A stretch of DNA of 64,000 bases. Source: JALYXV01 sp963733505 (GTDB lineage Bacteria > Actinomycetota > Acidimicrobiia > Acidimicrobiales > Palsa-688). This document shows, in pieces, positions 9,562-18,271 of this stretch. The stretch covers positions 186,001 to 250,000 of the forward strand of contig CAVTDW010000004.1 of NCBI GenBank assembly GCA_963733505.1. The letters run 5' to 3'. Each line of letters begins with the position of its first letter. Position 1 is the stretch's first letter. The notes beneath the pieces are model-generated. The model saw nothing but the letters and a program-made list of their open reading frames with translations. It was not told the origin of the DNA and searched no databases. A program made the position numbers and the translations under genes.

Positions 9562-11026
9562 TCAGAGGTTGACGGCGAGGTATTTGACCTCGAGGTACTC
9601 GTTGATGCCCTCGTGGCCCCCTTCACGTCCGTAGCCGGAGTGCTTCACCCCCCCGAAGGGTGCGGCGGGGTTCGAAACCAGACCCTGGTTGAGGCCCACC
9701 ATCCCCGTCTCCAGCGCTTCGGAGACCCGCAGCGCCCGGTCGAGGCTGCTGGTGAAGAGGTAGGACACGAGCCCGAACTCGGTGTCGTTGGCTTGGGCCA
9801 CGGCGTCGGCGTCATCATCGAAGGTGACGATGGGCGCCACCGGGCCGAAGATCTCCTCCCGCAGGAGGCGGGCATCGGGCGGCGTGTCGACCAAAACGGT
9901 CGGCGGGTAGAAATAGCCGGGACCACCGAGGGGCCGGCCGCCGATCAGGCATCGGGCCCCCTTCTCGACGGCGTCGTCGACCAGCTCCGACACTTTCTGC
10001 AGTTGGCGGCGGTCGATGAGTGGCCCGACCTTGGTCGCCGCGTCGGTGCCGGGACCGACGGGCATGTCGGCGAAGCGGGCCACCAGCTGATCGGTGAACT
10101 CTTGCGCCACCGAGGAGTGCACGTAGAACCGGTTGGCCGCGGTGCAGGCTTCACCGCCGTTGCGCAGCTTGGCGATCACCGCGCCCGAAACGGCCGCCTC
10201 GACATCGGCGTCACCGAAGACCAAGAACGGGGCATTGCCCCCAAGCTCCATGGAGATACGCAGCAACTGGTCGGCCGCCATGGCGGCCAGGCGCTGGCCC
10301 ACCGCGGTGGAGCCGGTGAACGAAAGCTTGCGCAGTCGGGAGTCGGCCATCAATGGGGCCGTCGTCTCGCCGGCGTCGGAGGTGGTCACGACGTTGAGCA
10401 CCCCGGGCGGCAAGCCCGCTTCGGTGAGCAGTTCGGCCAGCGCCAGCGACGACAGGGGCGTCTGATGCGCGGGCTTGAGGACCATGGTGCAACCCGCGGC
10501 GACCGCCGGACCTATTTTCCGGGTCCCCATGGCCATCGGGAAATTCCACGGCGTGATGAGCAGGCACGGCCCAACCGGCTGGCGCAGCTCCAACAGCCGC
10601 CCTTTTCCCGCCGGATTCACCGAGAACCGGCCTTCGATCCGCACCGCCTCTTCCGAGAACCAACGGAAGAACTCGGCGGCATAGGTGATCTCGGCCGCCG
10701 ACTCGGCGACCGGCTTGCCCATTTCGAGGGTCATGAGCCAGGCGAGATCCGCGGTGCGCTCGGTCAGCAGTTGGTAGGCCCGGCGCAGGATCTCGCCTCG
10801 ATCCCTCGGGGGTGTGGCGGCCCACGCCGGCTGGGCGGCAGCCGCGGCGTCGAGTGCCGTCCCGGGCGTCATCGGCGTTGCCGTCGGCCACCTCGGCGAT
10901 GACCGCGCCGGTCGCCGGGTCCTCGACCGCTAGGGTGCGGCCGTCGGAAGCCGGACGCCACACGCCCCCGATGAACAGTTGCCGGGGGACGGAAGTGAGC
11001 ACCTTCTCAGTCGTCGCATCGGGCAT
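9562..11026 (-). CDS. gabD: NAD(P)-dependent succinate-semialdehyde dehydrogenase, frameshifted near the N-terminus
   Basis: An aldehyde dehydrogenase of about 488 residues once joined. The first 57 residues (MPDATTEKVLTSVPRQLFIG to ADGNADDA) are read from ATG 11026. The rest (TALDAAAAAQPAWAATPPRD onward) is in another frame, open to 9562. Removing one base near the GGG at 10861-10864 joins them as DDARTALDAAAAA. The larger part has the catalytic Glu (SMELGGNAPFLVF), the catalytic Cys (NGGEACTAANRFYV), and VGPLIDRRQL. The GabD assignment rests on overall similarity (PCLLITPWNFPMAMGTRKIG, GGVKHSGYGREGG). It would oxidise succinate semialdehyde to succinate. A downstream-only product would lack the first part of the NAD-binding domain. 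Confidence 0.8.
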
Positions 11027-11103
11027 GGAAACAGCATTCCATTACCCGCCGGTATTCGCATCGCTGCAATGGGTAGGTGGGAACTAATCTGAGGAACGTC
11101 ACG

Positions 11104-12714
11104 ATGAGCGACAACTCGAGCCAGGCTCTGCTGCGCTGGGTCCGGGGTGCCGACCAGGTTCCGCTCGCCGCCGCCGCCGTTGGCGGGATCCTGGCCGTGG
11201 TCACCTGGGCCAGCGGCTGGCACGGGGCCGACTTTCCGGCCGCCCTCCACCGGATCGGCCTGTTCCGCGCCGCCGGCTTCACGCCGTGGGACAGCCAGTG
11301 GTTCGGCGGCCACTACACCTTGAGCTACAGCGTCCTCCTGGCACCCCTCGCCGTCGTCCTCGGCATTGGCGGTCTGGTGGCGGTGTGCACGTCGGTCTCC
11401 GCGTGGGCATTCGCCCGCCTGCTGGGCGCCCATTTCGGGCGCCAGAGCTGGGTGGGGGCGGTGTGGTTCGCCATCGGCCTGGCGGCGCCGGTCGCCATCG
11501 GCCAGCTGGCGTTCGTCCTCGGCGCCACCCTTGCGCTGCTGGCCGTGCTGGCCTTCGCCGCCCGGCGACGGTTCTGGGCCGGGGTGCTCGGTGCGCTGTG
11601 CCCCCTGGCCAGCCCCGTTGCCGCCGCCTTGCTCCTCCTGGCGCTGGCCGCGTGGGCGTTGACGACCGTCGGCCCGAGCCGCCGAGCCGTCATCGGCCTG
11701 GCCGTGCTGACCGCCACGCCGGTTGCGGCCCTCGGATTGCTGTTCCCCCAGAGCGGGCGGATGCCCTTCGCCGCCACGACGCTTTTCGGGGTGCTGGTCG
11801 TGAGCGCGCTCGGCCTGTGGTTGCTGCCGGCCAGCGAGCGGACGCTGCGCCTCGGCGCGGCGCTGTATGGGCTGGCCGGCCTGACGTTGTTCGTCGTGCC
11901 CCAACCCATGGGGGCCAACCTGGGCCGGCTGGGCACTGCCATCGGTGGCCCCATCGCGGCAACGGTCCTCTGGCCCCGCCGCCGGTTGCTGCTGGCCGCG
12001 GTCGCGGTCCCGCTGCTGCTGTGGCAATGGATCCCCGCTGTTGGCAGCGTGGTGAAGGACGGGCCCGATCCGTCCAAGGACCAGGTGTTCTTCGCGCCGC
12101 TGCTGAGCTACCTGCAAAGCCAAGGCGCACAACTGGCGCGAGTCGAGATTCCGCCCACCCAAGACCACTGGGAGTCCCTCTGGGCGGCGGCCGAACTCCA
12201 GCTGGCCCGGGGCTGGGAGCGCCAGTCCGACATCGCCCAAAACAAGATCTTCTACGTCCCCACCCAGCTGACGAGCGACAGCTACCAGTCGTGGCTCGTC
12301 GGCAACGGCGTCAGCTGGGTGGCGCTGCCCAACTTGAAGCTCGACTATTCCAGCCAGCTCGAGAGCGCCCTGTTGAAGAACGGTCTTCCGTATCTCGAGC
12401 CCGCGTGGCGTGACGCCAACTGGCAGGTGTGGCGGGTCGTCGGCTCTCCGGGCCTGGTGAGCGGGTCAGCCCAGCTGGTCGCCATGGGGCCCAACAGTTT
12501 CGACCTCCAAGTCGCCCAGCCTGGTCCGTTGATGGTGCGCGTCCGGTACACCCGGTTCTGGACGGCCACGGTCGGCCACGCGTGCATCACGCCGTCAGAG
12601 GAGGGGTGGACGCAGTTGACCGTGGCTCGGCCGGGACGGGTGAAGATCACGTCGCTTCTGATCGGCGGCGGCAATGGCTGCAGCCCCGAGGAAACGACGC
12701 CCGACAAGTCCTAA
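11104..12714 (+). CDS. Polytopic membrane protein, possible GT-C-like or polymer-modifying protein
   Basis: About 536 residues from ATG 11104, chosen because GAGGAAC lies a few bases upstream; an upstream ATG at 11077 is also open. The first two thirds contain about nine hydrophobic helices. A conserved-looking DSQWFGGHYT motif sits between helices 1 and 2, as in large actinobacterial integral membrane proteins with a GT-C-like layout (acidic residue in the first outer loop). The last third is a soluble domain (DQVFFAPLLSYLQSQGAQLA ... WQVWRVVGSPGL). No specific function can be assigned. It sits alone between gabD (divergent) and tRNA-Gln (convergent). Confidence 0.7.
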   Translation: MSDNSSQALLRWVRGADQVPLAAAAVGGILAVVTWASGWHGADFPAALHRIGLFRAAGFTPWDSQWFGGHYTLSYSVLLAPLAVVLGIGGLVAVCTSVSAWAFARLLGAHFGRQSWVGAVWFAIGLAAPVAIGQLAFVLGATLALLAVLAFAARRRFWAGVLGALCPLASPVAAALLLLALAAWALTTVGPSRRAVIGLAVLTATPVAALGLLFPQSGRMPFAATTLFGVLVVSALGLWLLPASERTLRLGAALYGLAGLTLFVVPQPMGANLGRLGTAIGGPIAATVLWPRRRLLLAAVAVPLLLWQWIPAVGSVVKDGPDPSKDQVFFAPLLSYLQSQGAQLARVEIPPTQDHWESLWAAAELQLARGWERQSDIAQNKIFYVPTQLTSDSYQSWLVGNGVSWVALPNLKLDYSSQLESALLKNGLPYLEPAWRDANWQVWRVVGSPGLVSGSAQLVAMGPNSFDLQVAQPGPLMVRVRYTRFWTATVGHACITPSEEGWTQLTVARPGRVKITSLLIGGGNGCSPEETTPDKS

Positions 12715-12739
12715 CGCCCGGCGCGGCTGCGTGGCTGGG

Positions 12740-12812
12740 CTGGCGGGGGAGGACTCGAACCTCCAACCTACGGATCCAAAGTCCGGCGTTCTGCCAATTG
12801 AACTACCCGCCA
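12740..12812 (-). tRNA. tRNA-Gln (anticodon UUG)
   Basis: Reading the minus strand from 12812 gives acceptor 5' arm TGGCGGG, a D-arm with AGTTCAATTGGCAGAAC, an anticodon stem-loop with CTTTGGA and anticodon TTG, and the T-arm GGTTCGAGTCC, closing with CCCGCCA plus discriminator G at 12740. The acceptor stem has seven perfect pairs. CCA is not encoded. The length of 73 nt is normal. Confidence 0.95.
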
Positions 12813-12862
12813 AGGGGTGTGGGTCCTAAGCGTCGCACAACTGGACGGTGCTCGCCGCAGGG

Positions 12863-12892
12863 TTGGCCGCCTGCGCCTCGACCCGCTAGGGT
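12863..12892 (+). promoter_or_regulatory. Candidate promoter of the bS22 gene
   Basis: TTGGCC at 12863-12868 and TAGGGT at 12887-12892 (18-base spacing). The ATG is at 12904, so a start site about 7 bases after the -10 would leave a leader of only a few nucleotides. No Shine-Dalgarno sequence is visible, which fits (nearly) leaderless expression. Confidence 0.45.
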
Positions 12893-12903
12893 GCCGTCCG
12901 GCC

Positions 12904-13002
12904 ATGGGTTCGTTGATCAAGAAGCGCCGCAAGCGCATGCGTAAGAAGAAGCACAAGAAGATGTTGAAGGCGACCCGCTGGCAGCGCCGCGCGGGGAAGT
13001 AG
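12904..13002 (+). CDS. Ribosomal protein bS22 (AURKAIP1/COX24-domain mini-protein)
   Basis: A 32-residue, extremely basic protein: MGSLIKKRRKRMRKKKHKK followed by MLKATRWQRRAGK. This matches the actinobacterial bS22 family (33 residues in Mycobacterium, MGSVIKKRRKRM...), which binds the 30S decoding region and was described from mycobacterial ribosome structures. ATG 12904, TAG ends at 13002. It converges with ksgA, leaving 7 bases between the stops. Confidence 0.95.
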   Translation: MGSLIKKRRKRMRKKKHKKMLKATRWQRRAGK

Positions 13003-13009
13003 TCCGCAG

Positions 13010-13849
13010 CTAACTGCCTGAGAGGCGGCGCCGGCACGCAGCCAGGCGGCCCCAGGCGGCGACGTCGAGTTCTTCGGCTCGGGCAGTGGGCGCGATCTGG
13101 GCGCATTCGAAGTGTTGGGGGCCGACCAGGCCCTCGAGGGACTTCCGGAGCATCTTGCGGCGGTGGCCGAACCCGGCCCTCACGAGTTCGAACAGCTCGC
13201 TTGCGGGGACGGCGGCCGGATCCACGGCGGGTTGCGGGCGTCGCCGGATATCGACGAGGACCGACTCCACGGCCGGTCTCGGGATGAACACGCTCGCCGG
13301 TACCCGACCCGCCACCTTCGCGGTCGCCCAGTACGCAACCTTCACCGACACTGCGCCGTAGGCGTCGGCACCGGCCGGCGCGGCCAGGCGCTCGCCCACT
13401 TCTCGCTGCACCATGACCAACATGCGCCCGATGGCCGGGACCTGGTCCAGCAGGTCCGCCACCAGCGGCGTGGCGATGTTGTACGGGAGGTTTGCGACGA
13501 GGGTCCAGGAGTTGGCAACCGGTCCCAGCAGCTGATCCCAATCGAGGGTCATCGCGTCACCCTCGACCACCTCGACGCCCGCGGGCTCGGCGTTGTCTCG
13601 CAGGGCGGGCAACAGATGGCGGTCGAGTTCCACCGCCGTCACCCGGGCACCGGTCTCGGCCAGCGCGAGGGTCAACGATCCGAGCCCCGCCCCGATCTCG
13701 AGTACCTGGTCACCAGCCCCCACCTCGGCCAGCCGGGCGATGCGGCGCACGGTGTTGGGATCGGCGACGAAGTTCTGCCCGAGCGCGCGGCTGGGCCGCA
13801 ATCCGTGGGTATCGAGCAGTTCGATCGTCTGGCGCCGCGTCAGGGTCAT
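13010..13849 (-). CDS. ksgA: 16S rRNA (adenine1518/1519-N6)-dimethyltransferase
   Basis: 279 residues. Dimethylates two adenines in helix 45 of 16S rRNA late in 30S assembly. It shows ALGQNFVADPNTVRRIARL, the SAM-binding VLEIGAGLGSLT, AVELDRHLLPAL, and the catalytic NLPYN motif (LVANLPYNIATPL). The C-terminal helical part (FGHRRKMLRKSL) is present. Length is normal. It lies downstream of the secreted DPBB gene on the same strand; ispE, which usually follows ksgA in actinobacteria, is not here. Confidence 0.95.
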   Translation of the reverse strand: MTLTRRQTIELLDTHGLRPSRALGQNFVADPNTVRRIARLAEVGAGDQVLEIGAGLGSLTLALAETGARVTAVELDRHLLPALRDNAEPAGVEVVEGDAMTLDWDQLLGPVANSWTLVANLPYNIATPLVADLLDQVPAIGRMLVMVQREVGERLAAPAGADAYGAVSVKVAYWATAKVAGRVPASVFIPRPAVESVLVDIRRRPQPAVDPAAVPASELFELVRAGFGHRRKMLRKSLEGLVGPQHFECAQIAPTARAEELDVAAWGRLAACRRRLSGS

Positions 13850-13894
13850 CGGCGAGCGAGCATGCCATCTGCCGCTACCGCGACGGCAGCGTCG

Positions 13895-14584
13895 CTACCA
13901 GGTGACGGAGACGCCGACCAAACCCTGGGACACGGAGCCCAACTTGGCGAAGGTCGATCTCGCCAGGTCCACAACCCGTCCCACGACAAACGGACCCCGT
14001 GAGACCACCTTGCAGGTCACGGAGATCCCGGCCGCGTTGGTCACCGTGATGACGGCGCCCATGGGCGCGTCGTTGTTGGCGCAGGTGCCGCCGGCAATGT
14101 CGAGCCAACTGGCGACGCCCTGGGTACTGCGGGACGTGGTCGCGCCGCGAGCGGGCGCTCGGGTCACAGGCGGCGCCGGGGCACGCGGTGGGCTCGCCGA
14201 CGCGGCCGGCGCGACAGGAGCCGCTGCGGACTTCGGCACCGGTGTCGTCGGCGGCGAGGTGGTCAACGGCGCCAGGCTGGCGGGAACCACAAGCTCAGTC
14301 CCGCTTCCGACCGTGGCGTCGGCCGCCGCTGCGGCCAGGCCCGGCAGCGAGACCGAGGAGCGGACGCCGGATGCGTCGGGCAGCGCCGCGGAAAGCGCCG
14401 TTCCGGACAGGAGCAAGGCCGCCACTGCCTGATCACCCGGCGCTGACGTGGCATCGGAGCCCTCGTCGGTTGGCCGGGCCGGCTCCGCCATCCTTCGTGC
14501 AGCGCCCCCACCCCCGTGCATGACCGTCAGGGCGGGGACGACAGCGAAGCTGCTGCAGAGCCCGAGGATCATGAATCCACGCAA
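13895..14584 (-). CDS. Secreted protein with C-terminal double-psi beta-barrel (RlpA-like) domain
   Basis: 229 residues. The start is TTG 14584 (LRGFMILGLCSSF) or ATG 14572; an N-terminal hydrophobic segment suggests export. A long Ala/Pro/Thr-rich linker spans residues 30-150. Residues about 153-229 form a DPBB domain: TQGVASWLDIAGGTCANN, MGAVITVTN, VTCKVVSRGPF, RVVDLARSTFAKLGSVSQGL. DPBB domains occur in RlpA, expansins and the ends of Rpf-like cell-wall proteins. The gene sits between tatD and ksgA, exactly where mycobacteria and streptomycetes keep rpfB, so a peptidoglycan-related role is likely. No transglycosylase or G5 domain is seen. Confidence 0.8.
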   Translation of the reverse strand: MRGFMILGLCSSFAVVPALTVMHGGGGAARRMAEPARPTDEGSDATSAPGDQAVAALLLSGTALSAALPDASGVRSSVSLPGLAAAAADATVGSGTELVVPASLAPLTTSPPTTPVPKSAAAPVAPAASASPPRAPAPPVTRAPARGATTSRSTQGVASWLDIAGGTCANNDAPMGAVITVTNAAGISVTCKVVSRGPFVVGRVVDLARSTFAKLGSVSQGLVGVSVTW

Positions 14585-14727
14585 CCGCTTGCCTTCACGA
14601 ATGACGGTACGCAGTGTCTCGCCCTTTCCCCAGAAGGTGCGCGGGGCGATGTGCTGTATACAACCCCCCGAGCGGCAGACACTGTAAACGTGAAGTCAGA
14701 AACAAGGCAAACTTCGTAAACCTGCCG

Positions 14728-15465
14728 TTATCCGCCCAGACGGAAAATTTCCTCCGAATTCACCCATGTCGCCCGCTCGACATCCGCGGTGGGGCAGTCC
14801 CGGGCGGCGGCGACCGCGGCGCCGACGACCGGCACCAGGGCGGGCGAGTTGGGCTTGCCCCGGTAGGGCACGGGGGCGAGGAACGGAGAGTCGGTCTCGA
14901 CCAGCAGCCGGTCGATGGGGCACAGGGCGGCCGCGGCGCGCACCTCGGCGGCGCCTGGAAAGGTCACGATCCCGCTGAATGACAGCATGGCGCCCAAGTC
15001 CAATGCCAGGCGGGCCTCGTCGGGGCCGCCGGTGAAGCAGTGGAAGACGGTACGGGCGGGGACGCCCTCGGCGCGCAAGACCGCCCACGTGTCGTCCCAC
15101 GCCTCGCGGGTGTGGATCACCAGCGCCAGGTCGTACTCGTGGGCCAGGGAGATCTGGGCCGCAAAGGCTTCTCGCTGTACCGGCCGGGGCGAGTAGTCGT
15201 AGTGGTAGTCGAGGCCGCATTCCCCGACCGCGACCACCTTCGGGCCGTGATCAACCAGCAGCGGCTCGATGGTGGCCGACCCCTTGACGGCGTCGTGGGG
15301 GTGCAGGCCCACCGTTGCCCAAACCCCGTCATTCGCAGAGGCGACCGCGATGGCGGCCGCCGACCACGACGCGTCGGTCCCCACGACGACGATCCGGGTG
15401 ACCCCCGCCTCCCGGGCGGGCCCGATGGCGTCGCCGTCGGTGTGGCAGTGACTGTCAGTCCACAT
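14728..15465 (-). CDS. tatD: TatD-family metal-dependent deoxyribonuclease
   Basis: 245 residues of the TatD hydrolase family, metal-dependent DNases of the amidohydrolase fold. Metal ligands are visible in DSHCHTDGD (HxH), the Glu in VGECGLDYHYD, VIHTREAWDD, the His in VFHCFTGG, and the late Asp in LLVETDSPFLAPVPYRGKPN. The start ATG 15465 lies 6 bases downstream of the metG stop, so the pair is probably co-transcribed, as in many bacteria. Confidence 0.95.
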   Translation of the reverse strand: MWTDSHCHTDGDAIGPAREAGVTRIVVVGTDASWSAAAIAVASANDGVWATVGLHPHDAVKGSATIEPLLVDHGPKVVAVGECGLDYHYDYSPRPVQREAFAAQISLAHEYDLALVIHTREAWDDTWAVLRAEGVPARTVFHCFTGGPDEARLALDLGAMLSFSGIVTFPGAAEVRAAAALCPIDRLLVETDSPFLAPVPYRGKPNSPALVPVVGAAVAAARDCPTADVERATWVNSEEIFRLGG

Positions 15466-15471
15466 GCTGCG

Positions 15472-16998
15472 TCAGCCCTCGGAGGGCTTGATCCGGGGGA
15501 AGAGCGGAGCGCCCTTCTCCACCGGGAGCCCTCCCGGGTAGCCGCCCCACGCGGCCGCGGCCGGAAGGAGCTGCTGTTCGACAGGCCCGACGGCCGCGGT
15601 GAGGCCGATGCGCCGCCAGATCTCCTCGGCCGAGGCCGGGACGGCCGGCGAGGCGAGCAAGGCGACGATGCGCAGCGCCTCCAAGGCGTCGCCCATCACG
15701 GCGTCCACCTCCGGGCCGGGTTGCATCTTCCATGGCTGGGCCGCCTCCAAGGCGGAGTTGGTCTCGCGCACCAGCCGCCATGTGGCCTCCAGGGCGTCGC
15801 TGGGCGCCACCCGTTCCCAGGCCGCGCTCGTGGCCGCCCACACCGACGCGGCCACCGCAGCCAACGCCGAATCCGGGGCGGGGGCGGGGCCGATACCACC
15901 ACATTGCTTGGCGACGACGGTGGCCACACGCGACAACAAGTTGCCCAAGTTGTTGGCCAGGTCGGCGTTGTACCGGGCGACCATCCCCTCATAGGAGAAC
16001 TCCCCGTCGGGCCCGAACGCCTGGTCGCGGAGGAAGTGGTAGCGGTAGCCGTCCACGCCGAACTCGGGGACCAGGTCGGCTGGGGCGATCTGGTTGAACG
16101 CGGTCTTCGACATCTTCTCGCCGCCGACCAGCAGGAAGCCGTGCACATGGACGTGGCCCGGCGGCGCCTCGCCTGCCGCCATCAGCATCGCCGGCCAGTA
16201 CACGCAGTGAAACCGCAAGATGTCCTTGCCGATGAGGTGGTGCACCGCGGGCCACCAGGTGTCGAAGCGCGGGCGATCAGCGCCATAGCCGACGGCAGTG
16301 GCGTAGTTGATGAGGGCGTCGTACCAGACGTAGAAGACGTGGGCCTGGTCCCAGGGGACGGGCACACCCCAGTTGATCGACGTCCGGGAGATGGAGATGT
16401 CCTGGAGTCCCTGGCGGATCAGGCCGATCGCCTCGTTGCGCTTGGGATCGGGTGACACCATCTCGGGGTGGCTGGCGTACCAGTCGAGCAGGGGTTGCTG
16501 GAAGGCGGACAGCTTGAAGAAGTAGTTGTCCTCCTTGAACAACTCGACGGGCCGGCGGTGAATCGGGCACAAGTTGTCGGGGAGCAGGTCGTCTTCGTTG
16601 TAGTACGCCTCGCAGGAGACGCAGTACAGGCCCTCGTAGGTGCCGAGCTCGATCCACCCGTTGTCGTGTACCGCCTGCAGCAGCTTCTGCACCGCCGCGT
16701 AATGCCGGGGCTCGGTTGTGCGGATGAAGTCGTCGTAGGAGATGTTGAGCAGCCGCCACGCCTCCTTGAAGCGGGCGCTGGTGTCGTCGGCCTGCTGCAA
16801 GGGGGTCAGGCCCTTGGCTTCGGCGGCGCGCTGGACCTTGAGCCCGTGCTCGTCGGTGCCGGTAAGGAAGAACACGTCGTCGCCCAGCAACCGGTGCCAG
16901 CGCGCCAGGGCGTCGGCCGTGATGGTGGTGTAGGCGTGCCCGATGTGGGGCACGTCGTTCACGTAATAGATCGGCGTGGTGACGTAGAAATGGGCCAC
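15472..16998 (-). CDS. metG: Methionyl-tRNA synthetase
   Basis: 508 residues from GTG 16998 (VAHFYVTTPIYYVNDVPHIG). Charges tRNA-Met. Class I signatures: HIGH at about residue 18 and KMSK (GGEKMSKTAF) near residue 296. A zinc-type knuckle is indicated by YCVSCEAYY and LCPIHRRPVE. The anticodon-binding helical domain follows, with no C-terminal dimerisation domain, a common form. The upstream in-frame ATG at 17067 would add 23 unconserved residues, so GTG 16998 is preferred. It precedes tatD. Confidence 0.95.
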   Translation of the reverse strand: MAHFYVTTPIYYVNDVPHIGHAYTTITADALARWHRLLGDDVFFLTGTDEHGLKVQRAAEAKGLTPLQQADDTSARFKEAWRLLNISYDDFIRTTEPRHYAAVQKLLQAVHDNGWIELGTYEGLYCVSCEAYYNEDDLLPDNLCPIHRRPVELFKEDNYFFKLSAFQQPLLDWYASHPEMVSPDPKRNEAIGLIRQGLQDISISRTSINWGVPVPWDQAHVFYVWYDALINYATAVGYGADRPRFDTWWPAVHHLIGKDILRFHCVYWPAMLMAAGEAPPGHVHVHGFLLVGGEKMSKTAFNQIAPADLVPEFGVDGYRYHFLRDQAFGPDGEFSYEGMVARYNADLANNLGNLLSRVATVVAKQCGGIGPAPAPDSALAAVAASVWAATSAAWERVAPSDALEATWRLVRETNSALEAAQPWKMQPGPEVDAVMGDALEALRIVALLASPAVPASAEEIWRRIGLTAAVGPVEQQLLPAAAAWGGYPGGLPVEKGAPLFPRIKPSEG

Positions 16999-17063
16999 AG
17001 CGCGTCGCAGCCTACCGAGCGCCTCCCGGCTCCCCGCCCGACTTTCGCAACGCCACCGCCAGG

Positions 17064-17879
17064 TCATACACCCGCCTTCGCGGGCACGCCGAGCGTGGCC
17101 GTGACCGCCACCACGGCGGCCTTGCGGTCGTCGCCGGCAGCCAGGCGACGGCGCAATGCCGAGGTGATGGCGTCGTCGTCGACCGCCGCCGCCCTATCGG
17201 CTGGGTCCGCCACGGGCGCGGGCGCCAACACGATCACGTACTCCCCGCGGGGCTCTACCGACTCGATCCAAGCAACCGCCTCGCTGAGCGATCCCCGCCA
17301 CACCTCCTCGTGCAGCTTGGTCAGCTCGCGGGCGACCGCGACCGGTCGCGCCGCACCACAGCACGAGAGCAGGCTTCCCAGCGTGGCGCGCATCCGATGG
17401 GGCGACTCGAACAGCACGACGGTCCGGGGCTCGGCCGCGATGGCAGCCAACCGGGCCGCCTTTTCCCCACCCTTTCGGGGCAGGAAACCGTCGAAGCTGA
17501 ACCGGTCGGTGGGGAGCCCGGACACGACGAGGGCGGCCAGCACCGACGAGGGGCCGGGGACCACCTCGACGGTGACACCGGCCGCGGCTGCGGCCGCCAC
17601 GAGGCGGGCGCCCGGGTCGGAGATGCCCGGCATGCCGGCGTCGCTGACCATCGCGACGACGGCACCGCCCGCTGCCTCGGCGACGAGGGAGTCGGCCGCG
17701 GAAGCCTCGTTGTGGGCATGAACGGCGACCAGGCGCTTACCGGTGATGCCGGCGTGGGTCAGCAGCTTGCGGGAGACGCGCGTGTCCTCGCAGGCGATGA
17801 CGTCGGCGTCGGCCAGCGCCCGAACGGCCCGGGGCGACAGGTCGCCCAGGTTGCCGATGGGCGTGCCGACGAGAACGAT
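17064..17879 (-). CDS. rsmI: 16S rRNA (cytidine1402-2'-O)-methyltransferase; start uncertain
   Basis: About 272 residues of the tetrapyrrole-methylase-fold RsmI family, which 2'-O-methylates C1402 in the ribosomal P site. Motifs: LVGTPIGNLGDLSPRA, CEDTRVSRKLL, VSDAGMPGISDPGARLV, VPGPSSVLAALVVSGL, FLPRKGG, VLFESPHRM and ELTKLHEEVWRGSL. No ATG, GTG or TTG lies in frame before the conserved N-terminus; the coordinate given is an ATC. A GTG at 17931 would serve if one base were removed in the GGAGG before it enters this frame. The tandem 15-mer at 17882-17911 codes for the SDPGLSDPG stretch. A start misassigned through an indel is likely. Confidence 0.85.
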   Translation of the reverse strand: MVLVGTPIGNLGDLSPRAVRALADADVIACEDTRVSRKLLTHAGITGKRLVAVHAHNEASAADSLVAEAAGGAVVAMVSDAGMPGISDPGARLVAAAAAAGVTVEVVPGPSSVLAALVVSGLPTDRFSFDGFLPRKGGEKAARLAAIAAEPRTVVLFESPHRMRATLGSLLSCCGAARPVAVARELTKLHEEVWRGSLSEAVAWIESVEPRGEYVIVLAPAPVADPADRAAAVDDDAITSALRRRLAAGDDRKAAVVAVTATLGVPAKAGV

Positions 17880-18271
17880 GCGGCCAGGGTCGGAGAGGCC
17901 AGGGTCGGAGGGGTCAGGCCTCCGTTGGCACGGCCGCTGATTTCGAGCTCGTCGCCCACCACCAGGCGCCACCGTTCGAAGGCGCCGTCGGCGGCCACGA
18001 CGATCATCTTGGTATGCAGGCGGGGCCGGGCCACACGAAACGGCGGCATGCGGACGGTCTCGGTCACCGCCATGCGCCCGTCGGTGCCGTCGTCGCAAAA
18101 GGCCACGTCGACCGTGTAGGGCAGGCCCATGGTGTGCAGGACGATCGGCGGGCGAAGGATGAGCGCGCCCAGCGGCGCCGGGCGGTGCCACAGGCCCCGC
18201 AAACGGTCGGGCCCCGACGTGGCCTCATCGGCGGTGGCCAGCACGTCGCCGTCTCGGACCAACCAGGTCAT
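17759..18271 (-). CDS. DUF192 (UPF0127) family protein; natural end probably near 17914
   Basis: The first about 115 residues (MTWLVRDGDVLATADEATSG, RLRGLWHRP, VLHTMGLPYTVDVAF, VRMPPFRVARP, GDELEI) match the small DUF192 beta-rich family of unknown function. The open frame continues to 17759, but the last about 50 residues overlap rsmI in another frame and look like non-coding sequence. A one-base shift would end the protein at TGA 17914-17916, a normal family length. The start codon abuts the ychF stop at 18272. Confidence 0.75.
   Translation of the reverse strand: MTWLVRDGDVLATADEATSGPDRLRGLWHRPAPLGALILRPPIVLHTMGLPYTVDVAFCDDGTDGRMAVTETVRMPPFRVARPRLHTKMIVVAADGAFERWRLVVGDELEISGRANGGLTPPTLASPTLAASFSSARPSATWATCRPGPFGRWPTPTSSPARTRASPASC
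17882..17911. repeat. Tandem 15-mer, two copies, at the DUF192/rsmI junction
   Basis: GGCCAGGGTCGGAGA and GGCCAGGGTCGGAGG lie head to tail, followed by a partial third copy. They fall where both neighbouring genes have doubtful frames. Confidence 0.75.

Noticed and set aside
10930..12240. 436-residue minus-strand frame opposite the membrane protein gene
   Set aside because: Composition is that of an antisense frame, and the plus-strand frame has clear membrane helices.
12740..12812. Integration site at tRNA-Gln
   Set aside because: No integrase, no duplicated tRNA 3' end and no phage-like genes nearby.
15040..17721. Long plus-strand frames opposite metG and rsmI
   Set aside because: They mirror conserved genes on the minus strand and show no family motif.
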